A stretch of 64,000 bases of DNA from Bryobacteraceae bacterium (GTDB taxonomy: Bacteria; Acidobacteriota; Terriglobia; Bryobacterales; Bryobacteraceae), in NCBI GenBank assembly GCA_041394945.1, contig JAWKHH010000003.1:1054001-1118000 (forward strand). Reading direction: 5' to 3'. This document shows, piece after piece, positions 25,710 through 35,193 of the stretch. Under the pieces are notes generated by a model. The model saw only the letters and a program-made list of their open reading frames with translations. It searched no databases and was not told where the DNA came from. Both the position numbers and the translations under genes were made by a program. The first letter of the stretch is position 1. Every line of letters begins with the position of its first letter.

Positions 25710-26633
25710 CTAGAGAGCCGGAGCGGAAGCAACTGCCAAGCGACTCCGGAAACTCTCAATATACTCCAGGAAGCGCCGCGCGTACCGGTCGAGGTTCTCT
25801 TCGCCGCCTCCGCCGAGCAGCGGGGAGCACATCTCATAGGCCACTGAGCCGGCAAAACCGCCATCCGCCAAGCCTCGCAAAAAGCCCTGGTAATCGATGA
25901 AGCCGTCTCCCATCGGGACCGCCTGCGCGTATGGCGTCTGCGTCTCGTAGTTGATTACCTGCGCGTTGTAGCGGAAACGGGGCCGAAGTTGATAATCGGC
26001 GATGGTGGTGTGCGCGGTGATCGGGGCCATGCGCCGCGCGGCTGCGTACAACTCCTCGCCGTGCAGTGCCGGCGACCAGGCGTCGTAGAGCGCCTGGCAA
26101 TTCGGCTCGCCGACGGCCTCGATCAGGTCGTGCATGGAGGCCGTGCCCACGCCCAGGTCGTGATGGTTCTGGACGCCGATGGTTACGCCCAGGTCGGCCG
26201 TTCGGCGCGCGCATTCCTTTAGCGCGGCGACGATCAGGTTCCACTGGGCGAGGTAGGTGGAAGCGGGGTTATCGTAGCCGGTGAAGATGCGGACCACCTT
26301 CCCGCCAATGTCGTGCGCGAGCCGCGCCAGCTCGACGACGTATGCGATCTGGATCTCGCGATGCGGCACTTCGCCGTGTTCGAGGTCCGCCGTGAAGTTG
26401 GTGTACCCGGCGAGCGCCACCGCGCCGAGACCGCGTTCGGCGATGCGGTCGCGAAGGCGCGCGCGGGCATTCTCGCCGCAATCGAGAGGGCTCAGGTGCG
26501 GACGCTTGGCCATCAGCATCACACCGTCGAATCCGAGCGCGGCGGCCTTGTCGACGAAGGCCTCGACCGTGAGTTGCTGCTGGCCCCAGGAGCCCGAGTA
26601 GCTGACCGAATGGAGAAGCGCGGGGAACTTCAT
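25710..26633 (-). CDS. Sugar phosphate isomerase/epimerase-like TIM-barrel protein
   Basis: A 307-residue AP-endonuclease-2 type TIM barrel. Typical strands and metal ligands are visible: GFDGVMLMAKRPHL, VRIFTGYDN, TIGVQNHHDLGVG, CQALYDAWSPALHGEE, ITAHTTIADYQ and SVAYEMCSPL, with acidic and His residues spread through strands as in xylose-isomerase-like enzymes. No signal peptide, so cytoplasmic. It lies between the lactate-permease gene and adk on the same strand, with small gaps, consistent with a catabolic operon. The substrate cannot be inferred. Confidence 0.8.
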   Translation of the reverse strand: MKFPALLHSVSYSGSWGQQQLTVEAFVDKAAALGFDGVMLMAKRPHLSPLDCGENARARLRDRIAERGLGAVALAGYTNFTADLEHGEVPHREIQIAYVVELARLAHDIGGKVVRIFTGYDNPASTYLAQWNLIVAALKECARRTADLGVTIGVQNHHDLGVGTASMHDLIEAVGEPNCQALYDAWSPALHGEELYAAARRMAPITAHTTIADYQLRPRFRYNAQVINYETQTPYAQAVPMGDGFIDYQGFLRGLADGGFAGSVAYEMCSPLLGGGGEENLDRYARRFLEYIESFRSRLAVASAPAL

Positions 26634-26648
26634 ATCATCTCTCCCGTG

Positions 26649-28259
26649 TCATCGCATTGACGAGTAGAAGAAGGTGATGAGGCCGAGAAGAGACGCGAGC
26701 AGGATGCTATGGCGCGCCGTGAAGCGGAACAGCTTCGCTTCGTCCTCGGGCTTCATTCCCGTCGCGGCCGCGGCCACGGCGAGGCTCTGGAGGCTGATCA
26801 TCTTGCCCATCACGCCGCCACTCGAGTTGGCCGAAGCCATCAGTATCGGATCGAGCCCCAGCCGCTGCGCCGTCACCACCTGCAGATTGCCGAACAGCGC
26901 GTTGGCCGACGTGTCCGATCCGGTGAGGAAGACGCCGAGCCATCCGAGCATCGCGCTGAAAAAGGGGAACACCGCGCCGGTGGCCGCGAAGGCGAGCCCT
27001 AGCGTCGCGGTGGCGCCGCAGTAGTTCATCAGGAAGGCGAGGCCCAGCACGGCGGCGATGGTCACCATGCTCAGAAAGAGCTGCTTGCCGGCGGCGATCA
27101 GGATCCCGATATATTTGCCGGGCGACATCCGCAGCACCACCATCGCGGCGAGCGAGGCGAACAGGCAGGCCGTGCCGGAAGCGGAGAAGAAGTTGAACGT
27201 GTATTCGGCCGCGTAGGGCGAAGCCTGATTCACCACCGGCGGCATGCGCTGCACCAGACTGTGCAGCCCCGGCCATGCGAACTTCACCGTGGCTTGATTG
27301 AGGATCGCCTTCACCGAATCGTTGCCCCAGAGCAGCACGAACAGAACCAGGAAAAGATACGGGGACCAGGCGAGGATCGTGCGGCCCGCGCCGTGGCTCT
27401 TCGGCTTCTCCATCACCGCCGTGGCGCCTTCGAACACGAACGTCCCGGCCGGCTTCCAGATCTTCAACAGCGCGATTAGCGCGACGATCGCCGTCAGCGC
27501 CGAGAGGATGTCGGTGAGCTGCGGTCCGACGTAATTCGAAACGTAGAACTGCATGCCGGCGAAGGCGACGCCGCAGATGGCGGCGGCCGGCAGAACTCCG
27601 GAGAGCGCGCTCCATCCGCCCATCACCATGATCAGGTAGGCCGGGATGAAAAGCGAGATCGGCGCGCAAATCCGGCCGACCCAGGCGCTGAGCTGGTCCA
27701 TCGGGAGCCCCGTGATGCCGGCCAGAGTCACCACCGGGATTCCGATCGAGCCGAACGCCACCGGGGCCGTGTTGGCGATCAGGCAGATGCCGGCGGCGTA
27801 GAAGGGGGAGAATCCGAGTCCGCTCATCATCGCGGCGGCGACGGCGACCGGCGTGCCGAATCCGGCCGCGCCCTCAATGAACGCGCCCAACGCAAAGGCG
27901 ATGAGCAGGGCCTGAAGGCGGCGGTCGTCGGTGAGTCCGCCGATCGAGTCCTTGATGATCTCGAAGTTGCCGGTTTCGACGGTGATCCGGTAGAGGACGA
28001 TGGCCCAGTAGACGATCCACCCGATAGGGAACAGGCCGAAGGCAGCGCCGTAGACCACGGAGCTGAATGCGAGCCCGGCTGGCATGCCGTAGACGCCCAG
28101 GGCGACCACGAGCGCCGCGGCCAGTCCGGAGAGCCCGGCGATCCAGGCGGGCTTGCGGGCGATGCCGATCAGATAGAGGAGAACGAAGATCGGAAGGGCC
28201 GCGACCAGGGCCGACAGAGCGAGGCTATCGGCGAGCGGTGTGTAGTTTTGCTGCCACAT
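26649..28259 (-). CDS. L-lactate permease family transporter
   Basis: A 536-residue multi-span membrane protein of the LctP/LldP family. The start MWQQNYTPLADSLALSALVAALPI matches the W-Q-x-Y opening of lactate permeases, so the ATG at 28259 is chosen over the upstream in-frame start at 28319. Family marks include FALGAFIEGAAGFGTPVAVAAA and TGSDTSANALFGNLQV, and GLDPILMASANSSGGVMGKMIS near the end. About 12-14 hydrophobic spans are evident. It likely symports lactate or a related hydroxy acid with protons. It leads the isomerase and adk genes and diverges from a second isomerase. Confidence 0.88.
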   Translation of the reverse strand: MWQQNYTPLADSLALSALVAALPIFVLLYLIGIARKPAWIAGLSGLAAALVVALGVYGMPAGLAFSSVVYGAAFGLFPIGWIVYWAIVLYRITVETGNFEIIKDSIGGLTDDRRLQALLIAFALGAFIEGAAGFGTPVAVAAAMMSGLGFSPFYAAGICLIANTAPVAFGSIGIPVVTLAGITGLPMDQLSAWVGRICAPISLFIPAYLIMVMGGWSALSGVLPAAAICGVAFAGMQFYVSNYVGPQLTDILSALTAIVALIALLKIWKPAGTFVFEGATAVMEKPKSHGAGRTILAWSPYLFLVLFVLLWGNDSVKAILNQATVKFAWPGLHSLVQRMPPVVNQASPYAAEYTFNFFSASGTACLFASLAAMVVLRMSPGKYIGILIAAGKQLFLSMVTIAAVLGLAFLMNYCGATATLGLAFAATGAVFPFFSAMLGWLGVFLTGSDTSANALFGNLQVVTAQRLGLDPILMASANSSGGVMGKMISLQSLAVAAAATGMKPEDEAKLFRFTARHSILLASLLGLITFFYSSMR

Positions 28260-28318
28260 GAGGTTGACTGACCTTGATATGCGATCCAGGGGGGCCGTGT
28301 CAAGTACAATAGGTGCCA

Positions 28319-29212
28319 ATGCGACACTCCGAGTTCGATCGCCGCTGGTTCCTGCAAGCGCTTAGCGCCCTCCCAGCCGCCGGCACGGCGGCCTTGGCAG
28401 CGCCCGAGGCGGGCAGGAAGACACCGCGGCTTCGGACGGCCATCTGCGCATATTCGTTCCGCGATGCGCTTCAGAAGAAGACCCTCACCTACGAAGATCT
28501 GATCCCGATGGCGGTGGAGAGCGGCGTCGACGGACTGGACCTCACCGTGTACTGGTTCCCGTCCACCGATGCGAAGTTTCTCCTCCCCTTGCGGCGGCTG
28601 GCGTACGTGAACGGAGTGGAGCTGTATTCGATCTCGGTCCGGACGAACATGTGCCAGCCGACCGCTGAGCTTCGCCAGAAGGAGTTCGGCGCGCTCAAGG
28701 GATGGGTGGACGTGGCGTCGGAGCTGGGCGCCGGCCATATTCGCGTGTTCGGCGGCACTGTGCCCAAGGGCGAATCGGACGACAGCGCGGCGTCGTGGGT
28801 GGTGGAGATCCTCAACTACGCGGCCGAGTATGCGGGCTCGAAGGGCGTGATTCTGGGACTGGAGAATCACGGCGGGATCACGGCGAAGGCGTCGCGCATC
28901 GTCGACATTGTGAAGCGCGTGAACTCGCCCTGGGTGGGCGTGAACCTCGACACCGGCAATTTCGACGCGGACGCCTATCGGCAGATCGCCCAGATTCTGC
29001 CGTACGCGGTGAACGTCCAGTTCAAAACCGAAATCCGCACCGAAGGCGGCAAGCGCGAAGCCGCCGACTGGGACCGTTTGACGAAGATGCTCGCCGAAGG
29101 CGGCTATCGCGGCTACCTGGCGCTCGAATACGAAGGCAAGGACGATGCCCTCAAGGCGGTTCCGCCGATGCTGACCGAATTGAATCGCTTGGCGCACAAG
29201 TATTCGGTCTAG
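28319..29212 (+). CDS. Exported sugar phosphate isomerase/epimerase-like TIM-barrel protein
   Basis: The product of 297 residues starts with a Tat-like leader (DRRWFLQALSALPAAGTAALAAP), then a TIM barrel of the same broad family as the 25710-26633 gene: ICAYSFRDALQKKTLTYEDLI, GVDGLDLTVYWFP, HIRVFGGTVPKG, VILGLENHGGITAKA, VGVNLDTGNF and LALEYEGKDD. The metal-binding Glu, Asp and His positions appear kept. Export suggests it acts in the periplasm on a sugar before uptake by the SSS transporter encoded 13 nt downstream. The ATG at 28319 is preferred to the GTG at 28313 because the leader is cleaner. Confidence 0.82.
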   Translation: MRHSEFDRRWFLQALSALPAAGTAALAAPEAGRKTPRLRTAICAYSFRDALQKKTLTYEDLIPMAVESGVDGLDLTVYWFPSTDAKFLLPLRRLAYVNGVELYSISVRTNMCQPTAELRQKEFGALKGWVDVASELGAGHIRVFGGTVPKGESDDSAASWVVEILNYAAEYAGSKGVILGLENHGGITAKASRIVDIVKRVNSPWVGVNLDTGNFDADAYRQIAQILPYAVNVQFKTEIRTEGGKREAADWDRLTKMLAEGGYRGYLALEYEGKDDALKAVPPMLTELNRLAHKYSV

Positions 29213-29225
29213 CCGGGGCAGAGAC

Positions 29226-30875
29226 GTGAAGCTGCATTTCGTCGATTACCTGATCCTTGCCCTCTATTTCGGCTTCGTCATCGGCATCGGATGGTGGCTG
29301 AAGAAGCGCGTGCATTCGAGCGCGGACTTCCTCACATCCAGCCGCTCCGTACCGCTCTGGATCACTTCGCTCGCGTTTCTGGCCGCGAACATGGGCGCGC
29401 AGGAGATGGTGGGAATGTGCGCTTCCGGGGCCAAGTACGGCATCATGACCGCGCATTTCTACTGGATCGGCGCGGTGCCGGCGATGATCTTCGTCGGCGT
29501 CTTCATGATGCCCTTCTACTACGGCTCGCGCGCCCGCAGCGTCCCGGAGTACCTCAAGCTCCGCTTCGACGAAAAGACGCGCGCATTCAACGCGATGACG
29601 TTCGCTGCGATGACCGTGTTCTCTTCCGGGATCTCCATGTACGCGTTGGGATTGCTCTTCCAGTTGCTGCTCGGATGGAGCTTTTCGTCGTCGATACTAC
29701 TCTCGGCGGTGATCGTGCTCGTCTACACTTACCTCGGCGGATTGACGTCGGCCATCTACAACGAAGTGCTTCAGTACTTCCTGATCACGCTCGGGTTCGT
29801 CCCCCTCGCCGTGCTGGCGGTGATGCGGGCCGGCGGATGGGAAGGACTCGCATCCCGCGTGCCGGCTGTGATGACGCATTCGTGGCGCTACGCCGGAGAC
29901 GCCTCGGCGAACCCCATGGGCGTGGAGGCGTTCGCGATGGTGGCCGGGCTCGGGTTCGTTCTCTCGTTCGGCTATTGGTGCACGGACTTCCTGGTCGTGC
30001 AGCGCGCGATGGCTGCCCGGAACATGAATGACGCGCGGCTGACCCCCGTGCTGGCCACGTTTCCGAAAATGCTCATCCCCTTCTACGTGATCGTGCCGGG
30101 GATTGCCGCCCTCGCGCTGCAAGGCATGGACCTCGGCTACATGCTGCCGAAGAAGGGCGACGGCTACGATTACGACCAGACGCTCACCACGCTGATGACC
30201 CAGTTCTACCCCAACGGCATGCTGGGCGTCGGGCTCACCGCCCTGATCGCCTCGTTCATGAGCGGCATGGCCGGCAACGTCACCGCGTTCAACACCGTCT
30301 GGACCTACGACATCTATCAGAGCTACCTGAAGCCGGGCGCCTCGGACCGTCATTACCTCACCGTCGGCCGCGTAACCACGGTGGCGGGCATCGCGCTTTC
30401 CGTGGGCGCCGCGTATCTGGCGCGGTCCTTCAACAACATGATGGACTTTCTCCAGTTGGTCTTCGGATTCGTGAATGCGCCGTTGTTCGGGACGTTCCTG
30501 CTCGGCATGTTCTGGAAGCGCTCGACGGGGCATGGTGCGTTCGCCGGCCTCGTCTCCGGCACGGCCGGCGCGGCGTTGACGCACGGCCTCACAGTCGCCG
30601 AGGGCAAAGGCGGCTGGATTGCCGCCCTTCACACCTTCCCATCGGCGATGGCTCAGAATTTCTGGATCGCGATCTGCGCGTGGTCCGTATGCATGGTATT
30701 CACGATTGCCGTGAGCCTGGCGACGAGCCCGAAGCCAGCCTCGGAACTGGAGAATCTGGTGTACGGAGAAATGCGGATTCCCGAAGAGGCGGGGGCGCCG
30801 ATCTACCGGCGCCCCGGAGCGATGGCCCTGGTTGCCGGCGCCCTCTGCGTCGTACTGAATTTTTGGTTTTGGTAA
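29226..30875 (+). CDS. Sodium:solute symporter (SSS family)
   Basis: A 549-residue transporter with about 13 membrane spans. The N-terminus (FVDYLILALYFGFVIGIGWWLKKR) and segments such as SLAFLAANMGAQEMVGMCASGAKYG and GLTALIASFMSGMAGNVTAFNTVWTYDIYQ are typical of Na+/sugar symporters (SGLT-like fold). It probably takes up a monosaccharide, given the galactokinase gene 2 positions downstream and the exported isomerase upstream. The GTG at 29226 is the start. No gap separates its stop from a tiny membrane-protein gene. Confidence 0.88.
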   Translation: MKLHFVDYLILALYFGFVIGIGWWLKKRVHSSADFLTSSRSVPLWITSLAFLAANMGAQEMVGMCASGAKYGIMTAHFYWIGAVPAMIFVGVFMMPFYYGSRARSVPEYLKLRFDEKTRAFNAMTFAAMTVFSSGISMYALGLLFQLLLGWSFSSSILLSAVIVLVYTYLGGLTSAIYNEVLQYFLITLGFVPLAVLAVMRAGGWEGLASRVPAVMTHSWRYAGDASANPMGVEAFAMVAGLGFVLSFGYWCTDFLVVQRAMAARNMNDARLTPVLATFPKMLIPFYVIVPGIAALALQGMDLGYMLPKKGDGYDYDQTLTTLMTQFYPNGMLGVGLTALIASFMSGMAGNVTAFNTVWTYDIYQSYLKPGASDRHYLTVGRVTTVAGIALSVGAAYLARSFNNMMDFLQLVFGFVNAPLFGTFLLGMFWKRSTGHGAFAGLVSGTAGAALTHGLTVAEGKGGWIAALHTFPSAMAQNFWIAICAWSVCMVFTIAVSLATSPKPASELENLVYGEMRIPEEAGAPIYRRPGAMALVAGALCVVLNFWFW

Positions 30876-31058
30876 ATGGACTTACGACTACCCACAGGCA
30901 CTTTTTTTTCCGCCGTTGGCGTGATTCTTTGTTTGAGCTCATGGCTCATGCCGGAGGCTCGGCCGAGGTTGGCTGAGACGGATGTGAACCTTTACGCTGG
31001 TATTTCGATGTTGGTTTTTGGAGGGACGTTTCTTTGGCTGGCTCGGCGCGGGGAGTGA
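30876..31058 (+). CDS. Two-helix small membrane protein between symporter and galactokinase
   Basis: A 60-residue protein with two hydrophobic helices (TGTFFSAVGVILCLSSWLM and VNLYAGISMLVFGGTFLWLA) joined by a polar loop (PEARPRLAETDVN). Its ATG directly follows the symporter stop and its TGA overlaps the presumed GTG start of galK (GTGA). The tight packing on both sides argues that it is a real gene. I do not recognise a family; an accessory role for the transporter is possible. Asn/Asp in the loop and W/L clusters suggest a helical hairpin in the inner membrane. Confidence 0.72.
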   Translation: MDLRLPTGTFFSAVGVILCLSSWLMPEARPRLAETDVNLYAGISMLVFGGTFLWLARRGE

Positions 31059-32140
31059 CGTATCGCGCCCCCGGGCGCGTGAATCTGATTGGCGAACACA
31101 CAGACTATAACTTGGGCTTCGTCCTACCCGTGGCGATCGAACTCGCCTGCCGGGTCACGGCGCGGCCCGATGGCGAACGCCTCCACGTGCGGTCGCGCAA
31201 CGTCGACGACGAACGAGTTTGGGCCATCCAAGACGTGCCCGCGCTTGCGCCGGCCGGCGACTGGTCCGACTACGTCGCAGGCGTAGCGCGGGAGATCGTG
31301 CGGGCCGGATATCCGCTCGAGCCCGTGAGCCTGGACATCGAAAGCGACGTGCCGCTCGGCTCCGGATTGAGTTCGTCGGCGTCGCTGGAGGTTTCGGTCG
31401 CGCTCGCGCTGCTCGGGCCGCGGGAGGTGGACCGGATGGAGGTAGCACGCATCTGCCATCGCGCGGAAAATGATTTCGCCGGTCTTCCTTGCGGAATCAT
31501 GGATCATTTTACGTCGTTATTCGGCCGGTCCGGCCACGCCCTGCTGCTCGATTGCCGGGATCTCTCATGGCGAGCCATCCCCATCCCCGCCGGCATGACG
31601 GTGCTGGCGGTGAACACAATGGTTCGCCATGAACTCGGATCGACGGCCTATGCCACCCGCGTGGCGGAATGCCGGTCCGCCTGCGCGGCGGCTGGGGTGG
31701 CGAGCCTGCGCGACCTCACGCCGGAGCGCCTCCGGGCCGCCGGCCCCGGATTGCTCGGCGAAGTTCCCTACCGGCGAGCCCGGCACGTGGTTCACGAGAA
31801 CCAGCGCGTGCTTGACTTCGTCGCCGCGGCCGAACGGGGCGATCCGGCGCGGATGCGGGAATTGATGCGCGAATCGCACGAAAGCCTTCGCTCAGACTAT
31901 GAAGTGAGCTGCGATGAGCTCGATTTTCTGGTGGACACGGCCTGTGAGATTCCGGGAGTTGTCGGGGCGCGAATGACTGGCGGCGGGTTCGGCGGCTGCA
32001 CAGTGAATCTGGTGGATCCGGCCGTAGAAACCGAGTTCAGGGCGAGAATCGGCGAAGCGTACCGGAACCGGTTCGGTCTGGCGCCGGAAATTTATGCATG
32101 CCAGCCGTCGTGCGGGGCGGGAAAAATCGGGTTCGAATAA
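31055..32140 (+). CDS. galK: Galactokinase
   Basis: GHMP-family kinase that phosphorylates galactose at C1, the entry to the Leloir pathway. Diagnostic motifs: TYRAPGRVNLIGEHTDYNLGF at the N-terminus (galactokinase signature), PLGSGLSSSASLEVSVA (ATP loop) and ARMTGGGFGGCTVNL near the end. Length from the GTG at 31055 is 361 residues, slightly short of E. coli GalK (about 382) but complete. That start overlaps the upstream small gene's stop by 4 nt; a TTG at 31034 would add 7 residues. It closes a run of exported isomerase, symporter, small membrane protein and kinase. Confidence 0.93.
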   Translation: MTYRAPGRVNLIGEHTDYNLGFVLPVAIELACRVTARPDGERLHVRSRNVDDERVWAIQDVPALAPAGDWSDYVAGVAREIVRAGYPLEPVSLDIESDVPLGSGLSSSASLEVSVALALLGPREVDRMEVARICHRAENDFAGLPCGIMDHFTSLFGRSGHALLLDCRDLSWRAIPIPAGMTVLAVNTMVRHELGSTAYATRVAECRSACAAAGVASLRDLTPERLRAAGPGLLGEVPYRRARHVVHENQRVLDFVAAAERGDPARMRELMRESHESLRSDYEVSCDELDFLVDTACEIPGVVGARMTGGGFGGCTVNLVDPAVETEFRARIGEAYRNRFGLAPEIYACQPSCGAGKIGFE

Positions 32141-32615
32141 AAATAATTCCGTTGAGATATTTTCCGGGGCATATGCACTATAGGTGTATAGGCAACTTGG
32201 CAATGTCCTCCGGGCGCGTAGTCATCGCCCGCAGATCCCTTCCTACCTCCTCCAGGGAGGGAACGAAACGCCGGCCCGAGACTTCTCCGGATCCCGGGCC
32301 GGCGGTTCCATTTTTCTCCCCTCCTCATCCTCCCCCGAAATCAATAGAACGAACCCGAGTGTGTCTAGGATTGGGTCGTTGCGTTACGCGATATGGCCCC
32401 TGCTTCTTGTGGCCGTCCAGTTCGCGGCATTGGCCCCGACATCGCTCATCGAAAAGACCTCCTCCCGTGCGTCCGAGAGCGGTTGGAAGTTCGACGCACG
32501 ATCGGGTGGGGCAAACGCTTGGCGCGAAGCGGAACGTCCCACGATAATCTCGGCGCTCTCGCCGCGTGCAACATCATTTTCGGAACCATCAGCGTCACGG
32601 AACGTAATAGAGACC
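32141..32615. other. Non-coding interval between galK and the orphan permease
   Basis: This 475-nt stretch holds a strong hairpin terminator for galK (annotated separately at 32269-32315). The remaining frames do not show conserved protein features. The frame of the permease stays open back to 32184, but that part has no signal or family resemblance and crosses the terminator, so it is treated as non-coding. A PadR-type regulator, often seen with such permeases, is absent. Confidence 0.6.
32269..32315 (+). terminator. Intrinsic terminator after galK
   Basis: CGCCGGCCCG (32269-32278) and CGGGCCGGCG (32295-32304) form a perfect 10-bp GC-rich stem with a 16-nt loop, followed by a T-run at 32311-32315. 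The stem ends 6 nt before the Ts, a little long, but the strength supports a Rho-independent terminator 129 nt after the galK stop. Confidence 0.75.
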
Positions 32616-35075
32616 ATGGCGTCGATCGGCTCCGCAGTGCGATTCGCTCTCAGGCAATTCCGTAGAAATCCGGGACTTACGCTAGCCGCCATCGGGTGCT
32701 TGGCGCTCGGCATTGGGGCGGCGACGGCGATATTCAGCGTGGTGAATGCCGTAGTATTGCGTCCCCTGCCGTACCGCGACGCCGGGCAGTTGGTCCGGCT
32801 CTACACGGAATGGCCGCAATGGACCGGCGGCGGCATGTGGCGTTTCTGGACATCGCCGCCGGAATTCGCCGCGCTTCGCCACGACAATCAGGTCTTCGAA
32901 ACGCTGGACGCGTGGCAGGCGGGCGGGGTGAACCTTTCGAGCGTGGGCCGTGATCCGGTGCGTGTGAACGTGGCGCAGGTGTCGGGCACACTGATGGGCG
33001 CCCTCGGCGTGGAGCCGCTACGGGGCCGCGCGATTCAGCCGGCCGATGACAAGGAGGGCGCGCCGCTCACCGTGGTACTTTCCTACGGGCTCTGGCAGGG
33101 CGCCTTCGGCGGCGACGATGGGGCAGTGGGGCGAGAGGTGGTGGTCAACGGCGGCAAGGCAACGGTGGTGGGCGTGATGCCGCGCGGGTTCGAGTTTCCG
33201 CCGGGCGAGACCGAGCCGGCCGAATTGTGGGGTCCGCTTCAGTTGACCGCGCGGGACATGGAACGGTTTGGGAATCACCGGCTGTCGCTGATCGGGCGGA
33301 TGAAGCCGGGACGGACGCTCGCCCAGGCGTCGGCCGATCTGGACCGGCTGGAGCACGTTTATTCGGAGATTCAAGGCCGGCACCGCATCGACCCGAAGGA
33401 TCACACGCTCTCGGCATTTCCATTGCTTGAGGAAACCGTGGGCAACGTGCGTCCGGCCTTGATGGCCATGCTGGGCGCGACCATGCTGGTGCTGCTGGTC
33501 GCGTGCGGCAACGTGGCGAATCTGCTGCTGGCACGAGCGCAGGCGCGGCAACGCGAGGTGGCGTTGCGGCAATCGCTCGGCGCGTCGGGCGGGGCTCTCC
33601 TCGCTCAGTTCCTCGCTGAAGGCGTCTTGCTGGCGATGGGCGGCGCCGTGGTCGGCCTCGGCTTGGCGTATGCGATGCTGCGGGCGGTGCTGGCGGTGGG
33701 CGCCGAGAGCATTCCGCGCGCGTCCGAAGTACGATTGGACGCGGCGGTGTTGGGTGTGGCGCTCGCGGCCGCGGTGGCAACGGGCATAGTCTTCGCTCTG
33801 GCGCCGATGGTGCAATCGGTGCGGTCGCGGGTGTTTGAGACGTTGAAATCGGCAGGCACGCGGACGACAGCGACCCGGGAGGCTCATTGGCTCCGCAGCG
33901 GCCTCGTCGTGAGCGAAATCGCGCTGGCGCTGACGCTGCTGGCCGGCGCCGGCCTGCTCGTCGACACATTCCGCAAGCTTACGCAAACGAGCCCGGGCGT
34001 TCGTCCCGAGGGGTCGATGACGATGCGGGTTTCGCTACCGCAGCAGAACTACCCGGACGAAGCGGCGGCTCGGCGGTTCTGGGGGCGGGCGTTGGAGCGG
34101 CTGCGGGGTACGCCGGATCTGTCCGGAGTCGCATTGATATCGGGACTCCCGCCACAGAGGCCGATCAACGCGAACGACACCTACATCGAAGGGCTGGTGC
34201 CGAAGCCGGGCGGACCGATTCACAATGTCGACTACTGGAACGCGGTGTCACCCGGCGCGCTCGAGATTCTCGGCGTGCCGTTGGTGAAGGGCCGCTACAT
34301 CGAAGAGCACGACGGTGACGGCGCGCCGCGCGTGTTGGTAGTGAACCAGACATTCGAGCACACGTTCTACGGGGACCAGAGCGCGATCGGCAAGCGCGTG
34401 AAGCCAGGCGGGCGGCCGGATGACGATTCACCGTGGTACACGATCGTCGGCGTAGTAGCGGACGTGAAGAACCAGGGACTGGACCGGCCAGCGGGGACGG
34501 AACTGTTCGCGTCGTGGGCACAGGCGCCGCGGCAATCGGGGGTCGTGATCGCCAAGCCGCGCTCGTCGGATCCGTGGGCGGCGGTGGCCCCGGTGCGCGA
34601 AAGGATGCGGGAGCTAGATGCGGCGCTGCCGTTGTCGCAAGTGCGGCCGCTGGTCGATGCGATCGCGTCGGCGCGGGCGCGTCCGCGTTTCCTTGCCATG
34701 CTGTTGGCGCTATTCGCGGCGGTGGCGCTGGGCTTGGCTGCGGCGGGGATCTTCAGCGTGATGATGTACTCGGTGGCGCAGCGCACGGGCGAGTTCGGCG
34801 TGCGGGTAGCGCTGGGCGCGGATGCATGGCAGGTACTGGGGCTCGTCTTGCGGCAGGGCATGGGGCTGGTTACCGCCGGCGTGGTAGTGGGAGCCGCCGC
34901 GATCTGGGCGCTGCTGCGGGCGATGCGGGGTACGATCGCGGGGCTGGGGGAGCCGGGCTGGGGTCCGATGGCGGTTACTCTGGGGATTCTGGTGTCAGTA
35001 ACTCTGGTAGCGTGCTGGCTGCCGGCGCGGCGCGCGACGAAGGTGGATCCGGTGGTGGCGCTGCGGGCGGACTGA
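32616..35075 (+). CDS. Acidobacterial duplicated orphan ABC permease (MacB/FtsX type)
   Basis: An 819-residue membrane protein in which the MacB-type unit (membrane helix, periplasmic core, three-helix FtsX domain) occurs twice. First unit: VRFALRQFRRNPGLTLAAIGCLALGIGAATAIFSVVNAVVL, core with EFEFPPGETEPAELWGP, then FtsX helices LMAMLGATMLVLLVACGNVANLLLA. Second: LRSGLVVSEIALALTLLAGAGLLVDTF and a final FtsX domain ending VACWLPARRATKVDPVVALRAD. No ATPase gene is adjacent, which matches the orphan class named for Acidobacteriota (ADOP). The ATG at 32616 gives the usual start; a longer frame upstream is not conserved. Substrate unknown; macrolide or lipoprotein export systems are the nearest relatives. 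Confidence 0.88.
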   Translation: MASIGSAVRFALRQFRRNPGLTLAAIGCLALGIGAATAIFSVVNAVVLRPLPYRDAGQLVRLYTEWPQWTGGGMWRFWTSPPEFAALRHDNQVFETLDAWQAGGVNLSSVGRDPVRVNVAQVSGTLMGALGVEPLRGRAIQPADDKEGAPLTVVLSYGLWQGAFGGDDGAVGREVVVNGGKATVVGVMPRGFEFPPGETEPAELWGPLQLTARDMERFGNHRLSLIGRMKPGRTLAQASADLDRLEHVYSEIQGRHRIDPKDHTLSAFPLLEETVGNVRPALMAMLGATMLVLLVACGNVANLLLARAQARQREVALRQSLGASGGALLAQFLAEGVLLAMGGAVVGLGLAYAMLRAVLAVGAESIPRASEVRLDAAVLGVALAAAVATGIVFALAPMVQSVRSRVFETLKSAGTRTTATREAHWLRSGLVVSEIALALTLLAGAGLLVDTFRKLTQTSPGVRPEGSMTMRVSLPQQNYPDEAAARRFWGRALERLRGTPDLSGVALISGLPPQRPINANDTYIEGLVPKPGGPIHNVDYWNAVSPGALEILGVPLVKGRYIEEHDGDGAPRVLVVNQTFEHTFYGDQSAIGKRVKPGGRPDDDSPWYTIVGVVADVKNQGLDRPAGTELFASWAQAPRQSGVVIAKPRSSDPWAAVAPVRERMRELDAALPLSQVRPLVDAIASARARPRFLAMLLALFAAVALGLAAAGIFSVMMYSVAQRTGEFGVRVALGADAWQVLGLVLRQGMGLVTAGVVVGAAAIWALLRAMRGTIAGLGEPGWGPMAVTLGILVSVTLVACWLPARRATKVDPVVALRAD

Positions 35076-35109
35076 ATCCGCACATCCGCAACAGGACGAG
35101 TGCGGAACG

Positions 35110-35142
35110 TTGCAAATCTGGAATGCCATGCCAGATTTGCAA
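35110..35142. repeat. 33-nt palindromic element, copy A
   Basis: Arms TTGCAAATCTGG (35110-35121) and CCAGATTTGCAA (35131-35142) are perfect inverted repeats around a 9-nt centre. It matches copy B (38212-38244) at 28 of 33 positions and copy C (39426-39458) at 26 of 33. It lies between the orphan permease stop and the convergent VapB-VapC remnant. All three copies have the same length, which points to a common origin rather than chance hairpins. Confidence 0.8.
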
Positions 35143-35193
35143 GGTAGTTCCACGCCAGCCAACCGGGCGCGTTGGCAGCGCATTCATCTCAGT

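Noticed and set aside
32184..32615. N-terminal extension of the orphan permease
   Set aside because: Crosses a strong terminator hairpin, has no signal or conserved residues, and the usual permease start is the ATG at 32616.
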